A stretch of 23,936 nt of DNA, taken from the IMG/VR virus record IMGVR_UViG_3300021957_000303, positions 1-23,936 of that record, one strand, 5' to 3'. The notes under the pieces were generated by a model. The model searched no databases, was not told where the DNA came from, and saw nothing but the letters and a program-made list of their open reading frames with translations. Shown here piece by piece: positions 1 through 7,030 of the stretch; within the stretch, counting starts at the first letter, position 1, and each line of letters begins with the position of its first letter. A program made the translations under genes and the position numbers. The stretch is from a virus.

Positions 1-65
1 TTTAATGATATTGAATTTAGGTCTCTTCGTATTTTTCTTGATAATGGTTTACTTCTTTTTGCCAT
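1..65 (-). CDS. 5' end of a gene cut by the window edge
   Basis: An ATG at 63-65 overlaps the TAA stop of the preceding neck gene in a TAATG arrangement. The frame stays open to the window edge, giving 22 residues that begin MAKRSKPLSRKIRRDL. The start is very basic. The one-base overlap is the same coupling used elsewhere in this window, which is why I accept so short a fragment. No family can be recognised; from position it is probably another connector or tail-completion gene. Confidence 0.55.
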   Translation of the reverse strand, partial: MAKRSKPLSRKIRRDLNSISL

Positions 66-553
66 TAAAATGCCCTTGTTCTCTCAATGTTTAATGATGT
101 AATTCTTGTTAATCTACCTGTACAAGTTATAGTCCAATTTTTATTATAATCACCTGCAACTAATTGGTTTTCATTTGTTCCAACGATTTCAAAATAACCA
201 TAATTCCAACTCACAATATCACCGATATCAGGTCTAAAATTTACATCAATCAACATATCCCTTTGAAATGAGAATGAAACTTCTTGATTTGAATCTGGTC
301 CAAATTCAGTTGTTTCCCAATCAAAATCTCCTGCATCAAGAATACAACTTAACTTTACTCCAGCTTCATAAACTTTACCACTCTCTCCAGCTTCACCATA
401 CATATTTGGTTTAGTATCATATGTTGAAACTCTGTAAAGAATTACTTCTTGCCCAATGATACCACAGGTACCATCCTTAAGATTACCAACGAGTTCATCG
501 TTAAATCTTTTGGCTAAGTTTGTATCTCTTGTTGGCCAATATCTACTTGCCAT
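65..553 (-). CDS. Putative neck protein, gp14-like
   Basis: This 162-residue protein probably belongs to the neck that closes the filled head and joins it to the tail. T4 gp14 has a block in which an early hydrophobic strand with YY.PR is followed by a GED-type turn, a Phe/Gly-rich stretch and a late GDLIYFP...FEI segment. Here I see VILYRVS near residue 38, MYGEAGE near 51, EFGPDSNQEVSFSFQRD near 83-99, and RPDIGDIVSWNYGYFEIVG near 107-125, in the same order. The start has an AGGATAA ribosome binding site six bases upstream and lies four bases after the preceding stop. It is shorter than T4 gp14 (256 aa). The assignment rests on pattern and position only; a tail-completion or adaptor protein is the main alternative. 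Confidence 0.45.
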   Translation of the reverse strand: MASRYWPTRDTNLAKRFNDELVGNLKDGTCGIIGQEVILYRVSTYDTKPNMYGEAGESGKVYEAGVKLSCILDAGDFDWETTEFGPDSNQEVSFSFQRDMLIDVNFRPDIGDIVSWNYGYFEIVGTNENQLVAGDYNKNWTITCTGRLTRITSLNIERTRAF

Positions 554-557
554 AATT

Positions 558-1724
558 TTATCCTATATACATTGGATACGGCACCTTCTTTAACTTCTCT
601 TGTAAGTTATCCGCAGATTCCCTATCTGCTTCCATAAGTGCCCTATTACTTGTTTGGTCTAACATTTCTCTTAATTGTTCTATTAACTGGTCTTTTTCAG
701 CAGTTGCTTCTGCTCTTAAAGTATCACCATCAAGTGAAACTTCAGAGTTAGGAATAGGAATAGTTCCGTATTTACTACGAACCATACCTAATAACTCTTT
801 TGATAATGATAATCCATACTTACGAATCCATTGTTTACCCACATCATTGATACTTTGGTATTTCATATTATCATATGGAGCATTACTGATATCTGATATT
901 GTATCTGCAGAACCACTATAACGAGTTCTTAACGCATTATCTCTATCACTTACTTTTACCCACTCAATCCATAGTTTACCAGGCTCATCTTTAGTATATG
1001 TTGGAAATATTCTTAATTTGTTATTTCTAAGTTCAAAAGTATATGCAGATTTCCTAACTTGGTCATTAAATTCAATTGCTTGAACCCTTAATAAATCAGC
1101 GTAAACAGGTTGTAATACAAATGTAATTGCTGGTGATGAACCACCGAATCCAAATGCATCTAACATATTGTTAGTTTGTTGTCCTGTACCTGCATATGGG
1201 TCAAAGTATCTTGAAATTGCAGGATTACTTTCATAAAATACTCGTTTTACTTCAATTGCACCACTCCCACTAACATCTGCAATCAATGTATTTAAATCAT
1301 AATCTTGTGAACCACTTACAAGTGTAATATGGTCTTTATGAACTTCAACTTGTCCACCTACACCACCAGCACCTGCTTCACTTCCATATGTTTCTGATAT
1401 GAAAATTTGTTCACCCATTGTGTGTGATAATCTTTTATGTGTTAAGTTAGAACTTGTTGATTGTCCTTTTAAACTTAACAAGTTATCTTTGATGTTAAAT
1501 TGATTAACTTGAGCAGAGTATTCTGTAATACTTTCTTCAAAACATGCATAAAATTGAATATCTTGTAATTCAACTGCAGTTATTGGATACCCCAATCTTC
1601 TTGCACACCATGTTGCAAATTTAGGAGCATCGTTTTGAAAATCTGAATCTGTATCATAAAAACCAAATGGTGTTGAACCACTTGCATCTGAACCACTACC
1701 TGGCCATATCGGTTCTTGAGCCAT
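558..1724 (-). CDS. Putative neck/connector structural protein (gp13 position)
   Basis: This 388-residue protein follows the major capsid gene and immediately precedes the gp14-like gene, the place expected for a T4 gp13-type neck protein. The N-terminal third has WCARRLGYPITAVELQD and FEESITEYSAQVNQFN (about residues 39-78), a helical block I recognise as recurrent in marine T4-like phage structural proteins. A Gly/Ser-rich middle (about 115-200) and a beta-rich segment (FELRNNKLRIFPTY, about 226-239) follow, and a charged helical tail near 335-380 closes it. The ATG has a clear AGGAG six bases upstream. It lies beyond the terminator behind the capsid gene, so it probably depends on readthrough or a promoter in 1725-1783. 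Structural role is likely; the gp13 equivalence is tentative. Confidence 0.5.
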   Translation of the reverse strand: MAQEPIWPGSGSDASGSTPFGFYDTDSDFQNDAPKFATWCARRLGYPITAVELQDIQFYACFEESITEYSAQVNQFNIKDNLLSLKGQSTSSNLTHKRLSHTMGEQIFISETYGSEAGAGGVGGQVEVHKDHITLVSGSQDYDLNTLIADVSGSGAIEVKRVFYESNPAISRYFDPYAGTGQQTNNMLDAFGFGGSSPAITFVLQPVYADLLRVQAIEFNDQVRKSAYTFELRNNKLRIFPTYTKDEPGKLWIEWVKVSDRDNALRTRYSGSADTISDISNAPYDNMKYQSINDVGKQWIRKYGLSLSKELLGMVRSKYGTIPIPNSEVSLDGDTLRAEATAEKDQLIEQLREMLDQTSNRALMEADRESADNLQEKLKKVPYPMYIG

Positions 1725-1783
1725 AAATTTCTCCTATTAATAGTCTATTTTAGATATATCTTATAAATAAATATCAAGAAAAC

Positions 1784-1815
1784 AAAAAAGGGGAACCAAA
1801 TAAATGATTCCCCTT
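1784..1815 (-). terminator. Rho-independent terminator after the major capsid gene
   Basis: Read on the minus strand, AAGGGGAA (1808-1815) pairs perfectly with TTCCCCTT (1788-1795) across a 12-base loop, and the 3' arm runs into TTTTTTG followed by more T. It lies about 45 bases after the capsid stop codon. A G4-C4 core is conspicuous in such A+T-rich DNA. It should limit transcription from the very highly expressed capsid gene into the neck genes. Confidence 0.85.
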
Positions 1816-1819
1816 CTTT

Positions 1820-1858
1820 AAGTACCTATCGTACTTTTAAGTTAAAAAATTAACTTAA
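1820..1858 (-). other. Two further hairpins in the capsid-gene 3' UTR
   Basis: Between the capsid stop codon and the terminator lie two perfect inverted repeats: TTAAGTTAA (1837-1845) with TTAACTTAA (1850-1858) around an A4 loop, and AAGTAC (1820-1825) with GTACTT (1831-1836) around five bases. With the terminator they make three stem-loops in a row. They may shield the capsid mRNA from 3' exonucleases; this is inference from structure. Confidence 0.6.
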
Positions 1859-1860
1859 AC

Positions 1861-3510
1861 TTACACATAGTTTACATCAGCTACGATAACTTTACCATAG
1901 AATTCACTTCTAACCATTTTCTTAGCGTAACGTGTCATTACACCTTTTCTTGGAGTGAAGTTCTTAGGGTCGTATACTAATGGTGTCATGATTAACGGTA
2001 CATATGGAGCATAAACCGCACCTGTTTCAAGGAAGTTACTTCCTCTGAAACCTGCTAAGATTACGTTATCCAATGCGTAAGGGTTCTTGTAAACAGTAAA
2101 TCTGTTGTTAAGAGCACCTACTTTTTGTACACCCATTGCGAATGAGTTGTTAGTTGAATCACCATCTGTGTCTGCTGCATATCCAGGAATACTCTCGATG
2201 ATAGTTGCTGTTTCTGGACTTACGACCAAGAAGTTAGCTCCACCTCTTAAAGTTTTCTGGTGTATTGCGTTAGATACTGATTGTATCTTGTTTCCAAGAG
2301 TTTGGAACCAAGTACCTTTTGTGTATGCATTTGATTCACCACTTGACTGTGCGAACAAGTTAGTTGCTGAATCATATTCATATCCAACTCTTGCTGACCA
2401 TTTTTCTGTTTTAGCAGTAGCACCTGCGTACAACATATCAAGGATTTCTAAATCGATTTCCATTGAGATGTACTCAGATAGTAATGCAGTTAATTCAGCT
2501 TCAGCGTCAACTGAGTGGTATGCGTTTAAGTCTTGAGCAAGTTCTGGAGTCCAGACTGCTTTTAACTTACGAGTTTTCGCGATTATCGGAATACTCTTTA
2601 GTGCGATATCTAATTCTGGGATATCGATATCAGTTTCAGGGTTTGCATCAACTTGTGCTGCAGTTGCTTCAAAATCACCACGAGTGTAATTGTTAGCTGC
2701 AGTTTTGTGATATTGTACTTTAACTCCACTTGGTACACCTGCTGTATTCTTCAATACGAAGAATGTTACTGCAGTTTTAGCTGCATTTATAGATGTATGT
2801 GCTGGATAGAAAGCATCAAATCCACTACCTGATACTGTGAATGCTCTAACACCATCTGTATCAAAGTTAGCTATTGCTGCGTTTGAAACAGTGATTTTCA
2901 TAAGACCATTGTCTGCTTCTGAACCTAATGCTGCTGATGCAGATAGGTCTGGTTCGAAATTAACATCTTCCCAAGATACAGAACCTGTTGTGAATTCTGT
3001 AGCACTTGTAGCAGATGCTAATGTCATACTTGAAACAGAAACGTCATTGATAGAGTATCCAAATTTACCTGCTCCGTATAAACCACCACTTGCGTCACCA
3101 GAACCTGATGTATTACCATATACATCTGAATCTTCGGTTTGAAGTGAAGTTTGAGCAGTTCCGTATTTGAAGTCAAGATAGAAAATAAGACCTGAAGGTA
3201 AGTTCATTGGTTGAACAGAAACAAATTCCTGTGCAGCCAACTCACCAAAGATTCTACGAACTAATGGAAGTGCAACACCTGACCACTCTTCTGAGTTTGC
3301 AGATGTACCTGTTCTTGAAGCCTCATCAATTAATTGACGAGCCTGATTTTCAAGAAGTACAGCCATTCCGTTTACTTCATGTTCTTTGTCCATTCCTTCT
3401 AAAAGGCCTGTTGGTTCCCATTTCTTGACTAACTTACGAGTTTGTTCTAATAGTTGTCTTTGTGGATTATATCCATCCATCAAAGATTCTACTGATTTAA
3501 ATTTACTCAT
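1861..3510 (-). CDS. 23: Major capsid protein, T4 gp23-like
   Basis: This 549-residue protein (T4 gp23: 521) builds the hexamers of the phage head. Similarity to gp23 is direct: SVQPMNLPSG near residue 98-107, RKLKAVWTPELAQDLNAYH near 314-332 followed by DAEAEL and an EIDLEILDML helix, and near the C-terminus APYVPL followed by DPKNFTPRKGVMTRYA. Residues about 113-290 form a Ser/Gly/Thr-rich segment that differs from T4 and probably includes surface loops. The N-terminal region has ARQLIDE|ASR with the [L/I]-x-E site at E63|A64; T4 gp23 is cut by gp21 at E65|A66 in an LTE|A context, so a processed capsid protein starting at A64 is expected. The ATG has AGGAG upstream and follows the scaffold gene by 14 bases. 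Lack of cysteine and G/A-ending codons fit high expression. Confidence 0.95.
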   Translation of the reverse strand: MSKFKSVESLMDGYNPQRQLLEQTRKLVKKWEPTGLLEGMDKEHEVNGMAVLLENQARQLIDEASRTGTSANSEEWSGVALPLVRRIFGELAAQEFVSVQPMNLPSGLIFYLDFKYGTAQTSLQTEDSDVYGNTSGSGDASGGLYGAGKFGYSINDVSVSSMTLASATSATEFTTGSVSWEDVNFEPDLSASAALGSEADNGLMKITVSNAAIANFDTDGVRAFTVSGSGFDAFYPAHTSINAAKTAVTFFVLKNTAGVPSGVKVQYHKTAANNYTRGDFEATAAQVDANPETDIDIPELDIALKSIPIIAKTRKLKAVWTPELAQDLNAYHSVDAEAELTALLSEYISMEIDLEILDMLYAGATAKTEKWSARVGYEYDSATNLFAQSSGESNAYTKGTWFQTLGNKIQSVSNAIHQKTLRGGANFLVVSPETATIIESIPGYAADTDGDSTNNSFAMGVQKVGALNNRFTVYKNPYALDNVILAGFRGSNFLETGAVYAPYVPLIMTPLVYDPKNFTPRKGVMTRYAKKMVRSEFYGKVIVADVNYV

Positions 3511-3524
3511 TTTTAGTCTCCTAA

Positions 3525-4706
3525 TTATAGTATGTTAGCTAATTTCTTGAATCTAGCTTGTAATTCATTACCCTCAGTCAAAACTTTTTCATTAGCAGGT
3601 TTTGTACTAGCAACTGGTTTTGAACTTGAACCTTTAGATTCTTTAATTGGTTTTACATTAACACCCTGAAAAGATTCAGCAAGTGTAGAGTAAACTAATT
3701 TAATTTCTCTTAGGTTTTTAGTTCTATCAAAAGTTTCAACAACTTTTAATTTTTGTTCGTTACTTAGTCCAAACGCTCTAAATAGTTTGTTTGAGAATAA
3801 GAGTTTAGCATTCAATAAATTAACTTCGTTTAATTTTTCACGAAGATATTTTACAACATCTCTGTGCTCTTTAATTTCACCTTGAAGTTTAATCATTTCA
3901 TCTTTAGTATCTTTTTCATCATCATCTTCTTCTTCAGATAATGCTTTTAATACTTCTTCTAAATCGATATCTTCATCAACGTCATCTTTATCATCATCAG
4001 ATTCTTCACCCTCTTTAACCACTGTGTGGTCATCAAGTTCATTTCCAGCTGGTTCGTCTTTACCTTCACCTTCTGGTCCTTGTGCTCCTGTTTCTGATGA
4101 ATCATTAGCTTTGTCGTTTACTTTGTTATCAGCTTTTCCAACTTCTGATGATACATCGTTTTCATCAACTTTCTTATCATCTTCGTCTTCATCGCCATAT
4201 GTTTCTTCAACTTCATCGCCTTCGACTTCATCTTCTAATTCAGCTAAAATAGATTCAAGGTCAAGGTCTTCCATTGGTTCATCATCTTCATCTTCATGTG
4301 ATGTTTCACCAATTTTGTCCTCATCCTCATCTTCAATTTCGTATGCAATTTCGTCTTCGTGTGAATCTTCGTCTTCCATATCTTCATCTTCGATTTCAGA
4401 TACTTTATCTTCTTCTTCATCCTCGATTTCTTTATGCATGTCATCTTCGTGAGAATCTACAGCAGAATCGATAGCATCTTCTTCTGAATCAGACACTCCG
4501 TCTTCTTCATCTTCCATATTTTCATCTTCGATTTCGTCAACTTTATCTTCGTCGCCTTCATCTTCAATTTCTTGTTGGATTTTTTGTGCTAACATTGATT
4601 TCAATTTAGGTGTAAATGCTTCTTCAAGTGCCATTTTTGCATTAGCTAAAGCTGTTTCACGAACTGCTTTGGCATCTGCAATGGCTTCTTTTAGTAAATC
4701 ATCCAT
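3525..4706 (-). CDS. 22: Prohead core scaffolding protein, gp22-like
   Basis: This 393-residue, extremely acidic protein lies directly before the capsid gene, as gene 22 does in T4, and should form the temporary prohead core that the protease degrades. The N-terminus (1-50) is helical, with ALANAKMALEEAF and KLKSMLAQKI. Residues about 50-270 are mostly Asp/Glu, with a reiterated EIEDE..EDKV.EIEDE.MEDE unit. The C-terminal part (about 280-360) returns to helical, ordinary composition. Possible prohead protease sites are LKE7|A8 at the very start and LTE378|G379 near the end. T4 gp22 is 269 residues; the excess is the acidic repeat block, which may vary by slippage. The identification is by position, composition and N-terminal helix; an internal head protein is a less likely alternative. 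Confidence 0.8.
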   Translation of the reverse strand: MDDLLKEAIADAKAVRETALANAKMALEEAFTPKLKSMLAQKIQQEIEDEGDEDKVDEIEDENMEDEEDGVSDSEEDAIDSAVDSHEDDMHKEIEDEEEDKVSEIEDEDMEDEDSHEDEIAYEIEDEDEDKIGETSHEDEDDEPMEDLDLESILAELEDEVEGDEVEETYGDEDEDDKKVDENDVSSEVGKADNKVNDKANDSSETGAQGPEGEGKDEPAGNELDDHTVVKEGEESDDDKDDVDEDIDLEEVLKALSEEEDDDEKDTKDEMIKLQGEIKEHRDVVKYLREKLNEVNLLNAKLLFSNKLFRAFGLSNEQKLKVVETFDRTKNLREIKLVYSTLAESFQGVNVKPIKESKGSSSKPVASTKPANEKVLTEGNELQARFKKLANIL

Positions 4707-4866
4707 TTTAATCTCCTAATTGGATTCAGTATAGTTATTAGGAACTATAATATAGTTTTATTCATTGATTACACTTTATGATGTACGGATTGTACGAAAG
4801 TGTATTTAGTTTTGTATATATAAGTATAACAAAACCAAAAAATATACACACTAAGTGAGTATTTTT
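4707..4866 (-). promoter_or_regulatory. Structured leader between bS21 and scaffold genes
   Basis: This is the longest non-coding gap of the window. It holds four consecutive inverted repeats: 4844-4862 (terminator-like, listed separately), GTTTTGT/ACAAAAC (4809-4815 with 4829-4835), TACACTTT/AAAGTGTA (4770-4777 with 4797-4804, enclosing GTAC twice), and the near-palindrome AACTATA-A-TATAGTT (4743-4757). The scaffold start is preceded by AGGAG. A+T-rich stretches such as TATACTTATATATA on the minus strand could hold a promoter, but I see no clear T4-type TATAAATA late promoter in this orientation. It is the likely site where scaffold/capsid expression is set apart from the upstream genes. Confidence 0.45.
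4837..4862 (-). terminator. Possible weak terminator after bS21
   Basis: On the minus strand, ATACTCACT and AGTGTGTAT form an imperfect stem with one mismatch and a very small loop, followed by ATTTTTTGG. It begins four bases after the bS21 stop codon. The stem is A+T-rich and weak, and the opposite strand also has a T run, so it may act in both directions or only attenuate. Confidence 0.4.
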
Positions 4867-5073
4867 TTAATTATCTTGTTCTTTTTCTTTTAGAACTTTA
4901 TATTTGTTTCGTAAAATGGCTTTATTTTTCTTTTCTCGTTTGATTGCTGATGGTTTTTCGTAAAATTGTCTATCACGATACTCCATTAATATACCACTAT
5001 CTTTTACTTTTCGTTTAAAGATTGATATAGCCTTTTCTACAGATTGTCCTTTTCGGACTTCTACTTTAATCAA
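4867..5073 (-). CDS. rpsU: Ribosomal protein bS21 (phage-encoded)
   Basis: This 68-residue basic protein is a full-length bS21 homologue (E. coli: 71 aa). It has the family's order of features: IKVEVRKGQSVEKAISIFKR at the N-terminus, GILMEYRDRQFYEKPS in the middle (E. coli has an REFYEKP block here), then a Lys/Arg-rich helix. bS21 binds the small ribosomal subunit near the 3' end of 16S rRNA, where Shine-Dalgarno pairing occurs; phage copies are known from marine and large phages. The start codon is TTG (5071-5073), with GAGG five bases upstream and no alternative ATG before residue 30, so the TTG start looks genuine and may lower yield. It sits between head genes, immediately before the scaffold and capsid genes. 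It probably adjusts host ribosomes to favour late phage mRNAs; that role is inferred. Confidence 0.9.
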   Translation of the reverse strand: MIKVEVRKGQSVEKAISIFKRKVKDSGILMEYRDRQFYEKPSAIKREKKNKAILRNKYKVLKEKEQDN

Positions 5074-5090
5074 TTGAACCTCTACTTGTT

Positions 5091-5762
5091 TTAAATTTTA
5101 GCTTCTGCTTTTGCTTTGTAGTTTTTATCTACATAATTGAAGAACTTCTTTTTCTTTTCATCATCACCTAATTCATCTGGTGATTTAACTCCAAACTTCT
5201 TTAATGCGGATTGGAAGAATTCTTCGTAATCACCTTCTTCAAGTTCACTACCTTTTGGTAAATCATCTTCATCAGGATTTTCTAAACCGATTTTAACTAA
5301 ATCAGATTTATCTGCATCACCTTCAATTTCAAAATATCTACCAAGAACATGACCCATATCTTCATATAAACCACCTAATCTTTGTTGTAATTGTTGTGAT
5401 TCTTGTGCAATTTTACCAAATGATTTTGATAAGTTTGTTAATTCTTTCATATTACGATTTACAGTAACTTTATCAAACCAATCTTCTGTTTCACTTAAAG
5501 TGTAAGATTTTGCGTTATTTGCAATTACTGATAATTTTTCTGCAATCTGTTTAAGATTTTCTTCTTTCTGTAATACTTTACTGAAACTTGTAAATTCTCT
5601 TATTGATTGTTGAATTTGTTGTGCACTAACTTTTTCTTCTTTTTTTCCGTACATATCTTCAACAATACTTGTTAATGAAGTACCACGATTCAATGATGGT
5701 GTAGATACAACTCCACCCACTACTGAAAAGTTTTCTTTTATTAAATCTTTTAATTTTGCCAT
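5091..5762 (-). CDS. Putative internal head protein with capsid-targeting leader
   Basis: This 223-residue protein has no function I recognise. It starts MAKLKDLIKE|NFSVVGG, a leader of the type shared by its neighbours and ending in an [L/I]-x-E site at E10. Residues about 48-150 are helical with coiled-coil character (AQQIQQSIREF, QQLQQRLGGLYEDMG), and the C-terminal third is acidic and then basic (DELGDDEKKKKFFNYV). The ATG has AAGGAG seven bases upstream. It lies between the uncharacterised head-region genes and bS21. By analogy with T4 gp67, gp68 and the internal proteins, it may be a prohead core component; the leader is the only specific evidence. Confidence 0.7.
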   Translation of the reverse strand: MAKLKDLIKENFSVVGGVVSTPSLNRGTSLTSIVEDMYGKKEEKVSAQQIQQSIREFTSFSKVLQKEENLKQIAEKLSVIANNAKSYTLSETEDWFDKVTVNRNMKELTNLSKSFGKIAQESQQLQQRLGGLYEDMGHVLGRYFEIEGDADKSDLVKIGLENPDEDDLPKGSELEEGDYEEFFQSALKKFGVKSPDELGDDEKKKKFFNYVDKNYKAKAEAKI

Positions 5763-5793
5763 TTTGTATCTCCTTATACTCTAATAAATATCA

Positions 5794-6393
5794 TTATCTT
5801 CGTTTTTTACCACGCAAATAACTACGAAATCTTTTATCTACTTTTGTCCATAACACACCAATCATATCTCTAACACCTACACTTGTGTCTCCTGTTGGAC
5901 CTGTTTTAATACCACGAATTAAATCCATAGCATCATACTTATTATTTTTTACACCATCCATCATTACTTTGATAGTTTGTGCTGATGCTTTATTAAAAAA
6001 CTTACCCATTTGTTTTATATCTTGTTCAACAAATTGTTTGGCCTCTGGTGATGAATATTTCAACATTGGAAAACTATTCACTCCTTTACCCTTTAATGAA
6101 CCTGGTACATATGTTCCACCACTATCTACTTCTTTTAAACCATCTTTACCATCAAGATAAGTGTGAACACCTTGTAAACTTTCTAATGCAATAGTCAATT
6201 CTGATTGTAACCAAGCTGGTAATTGAACTTTACCATCTCCATCAGAATCACCATTTTCAATTTTTTGGTAAATCATTTTAGAAAGTTTCATACATCTTTC
6301 TAATTGTGATTTGGCCATATCACCTTCATGGTCTCCCTCATTTAATCTAAAATCTTTCCATTGATTCCACATTTTATGTGTCATACTACTCAT
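5794..6393 (-). CDS. Putative prohead core or internal head protein
   Basis: A 199-residue protein that starts by a TAATG overlap with the gene before it. Residues 1-19 end in FRLNE|GDHEGD, an L-N-E|G site of the prohead protease type, so a mature form from G20 is plausible. The next segment, DMAKSQLERCMKLSKMIY (about 25-42) with AWLQSELTIALESLQGVHTYL (two blocks, about 60-80), is a helical motif that I recognise in head-region proteins of marine T4-like phages. The rest contains KQFVEQDIKQMGKFFNKAS and a very basic tail (RFRSYLRGKKRR), which could touch DNA. ATGs at codons 1 and 4 are both possible starts; I chose the first for its overlap with the upstream stop. No enzymatic motif is visible. 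Confidence 0.7.
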   Translation of the reverse strand: MSSMTHKMWNQWKDFRLNEGDHEGDMAKSQLERCMKLSKMIYQKIENGDSDGDGKVQLPAWLQSELTIALESLQGVHTYLDGKDGLKEVDSGGTYVPGSLKGKGVNSFPMLKYSSPEAKQFVEQDIKQMGKFFNKASAQTIKVMMDGVKNNKYDAMDLIRGIKTGPTGDTSVGVRDMIGVLWTKVDKRFRSYLRGKKRR

Positions 6394-6686
6394 TAGAACC
6401 CCCTATTATATACATCTTTAAAATTACCAAACTTTCTATCAGCTAATCTAAATAATTCTTTATCTAATCTTTCACGAGCTGATTTTAAATCATTAATATC
6501 TCTGAAGTATAAGTGTAATTCAAAAATATGTTCATACATCTGTACTAACTTTTTATTACCAATTAACTTAGCAAGATGTTTTCTAGCTAAAGTATGTTCA
6601 TTTCTATCAGTTAATTTTTCAAGATAATCAATTTGTTTATTATCTAAATCTTTTTTCTCTTGAAGTATATTTTTTAATTTAATCAT
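6393..6686 (-). CDS. Small head-region protein with MIKLK leader
   Basis: A 97-residue protein of unknown function. It begins MIKLKNILQE|KKD, the shared leader with an L-Q-E site at E10. The remainder is helical and highly charged: LARKHLAKLIGNKKLVQMYEH would form one amphipathic helix and DLKSARERLDKELFRLADR another. It overlaps the upstream gene by four bases (ATGA) and the downstream start by one base (TAATG), so translation is probably coupled. Size and composition resemble small prohead core proteins such as T4 gp67/gp68, but no homology can be claimed. Confidence 0.7.
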   Translation of the reverse strand: MIKLKNILQEKKDLDNKQIDYLEKLTDRNEHTLARKHLAKLIGNKKLVQMYEHIFELHLYFRDINDLKSARERLDKELFRLADRKFGNFKDVYNRGF

Positions 6687-7030
6687 TTTTGCATATCCTC
6701 CAATGCTTCATGTGCTTTTAATACTAAGTATACGATATCATCTTTTAGTTCTACATCGTTTTGTTTTCTTACAGCATTCTCTAATTGTTTTACTGCCATT
6801 TTCAAAACTTTTACATCCTTACTCAACATATTATATGCCTTTGGTGTAACTGGAGTTTTACTTGTTGTACTCCTTGGCCCATCACCACCATACATTTTAT
6901 CAATTTTACCTAAATCAGCAGATACTCTCATTTCTTGTATCACCTCTTCATTTACTGATTCTTTAGTGGAACAACATGAATCCCCACAATGACACTCTTC
7001 TTCTTTTAGTAAATCTTTTAACTTAATCAT
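6683..7030 (-). CDS. Small head-region protein with leader and Cys cluster
   Basis: A 115-residue protein of unknown function. It begins MIKLKDLLKE|EE, the shared leader with L-K-E at E10. Directly after it comes a compact cysteine cluster, ECHCGDSCCSTKE (residues 12-24), with four cysteines and a histidine in eight residues, which could hold a metal ion. A flexible Gly/Thr/Pro-rich stretch follows (about 48-65), then a C-terminal helix pair (VLKMAVKQLENAVRKQND, LVLKAHEALEDM) with coiled-coil character. The start overlaps the preceding stop as TAATG. The leader again suggests packaging into the prohead; the Cys cluster is unusual among the neighbours. Confidence 0.7.
   Translation of the reverse strand: MIKLKDLLKEEECHCGDSCCSTKESVNEEVIQEMRVSADLGKIDKMYGGDGPRSTTSKTPVTPKAYNMLSKDVKVLKMAVKQLENAVRKQNDVELKDDIVYLVLKAHEALEDMQK

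Noticed and set aside
1762-1769. TATAAATA, identical to the T4 late promoter box
   Set aside because: It is on the plus strand, opposite to all genes, and would drive antisense transcription into the capsid gene; in such A+T-rich DNA a chance match is likely.
2105-2536. Plus-strand open frames inside the capsid gene
   Set aside because: The minus-strand frame is an unmistakable gp23 homologue; the plus-strand frames have no recognisable motif or ribosome binding site.
4024-4452. Plus-strand open frame coding a Ser-rich protein
   Set aside because: It is the reverse complement of the Asp/Glu repeat region of the scaffold gene; GAT/GAA codons read backwards give TCN codons. It has no ribosome binding site.
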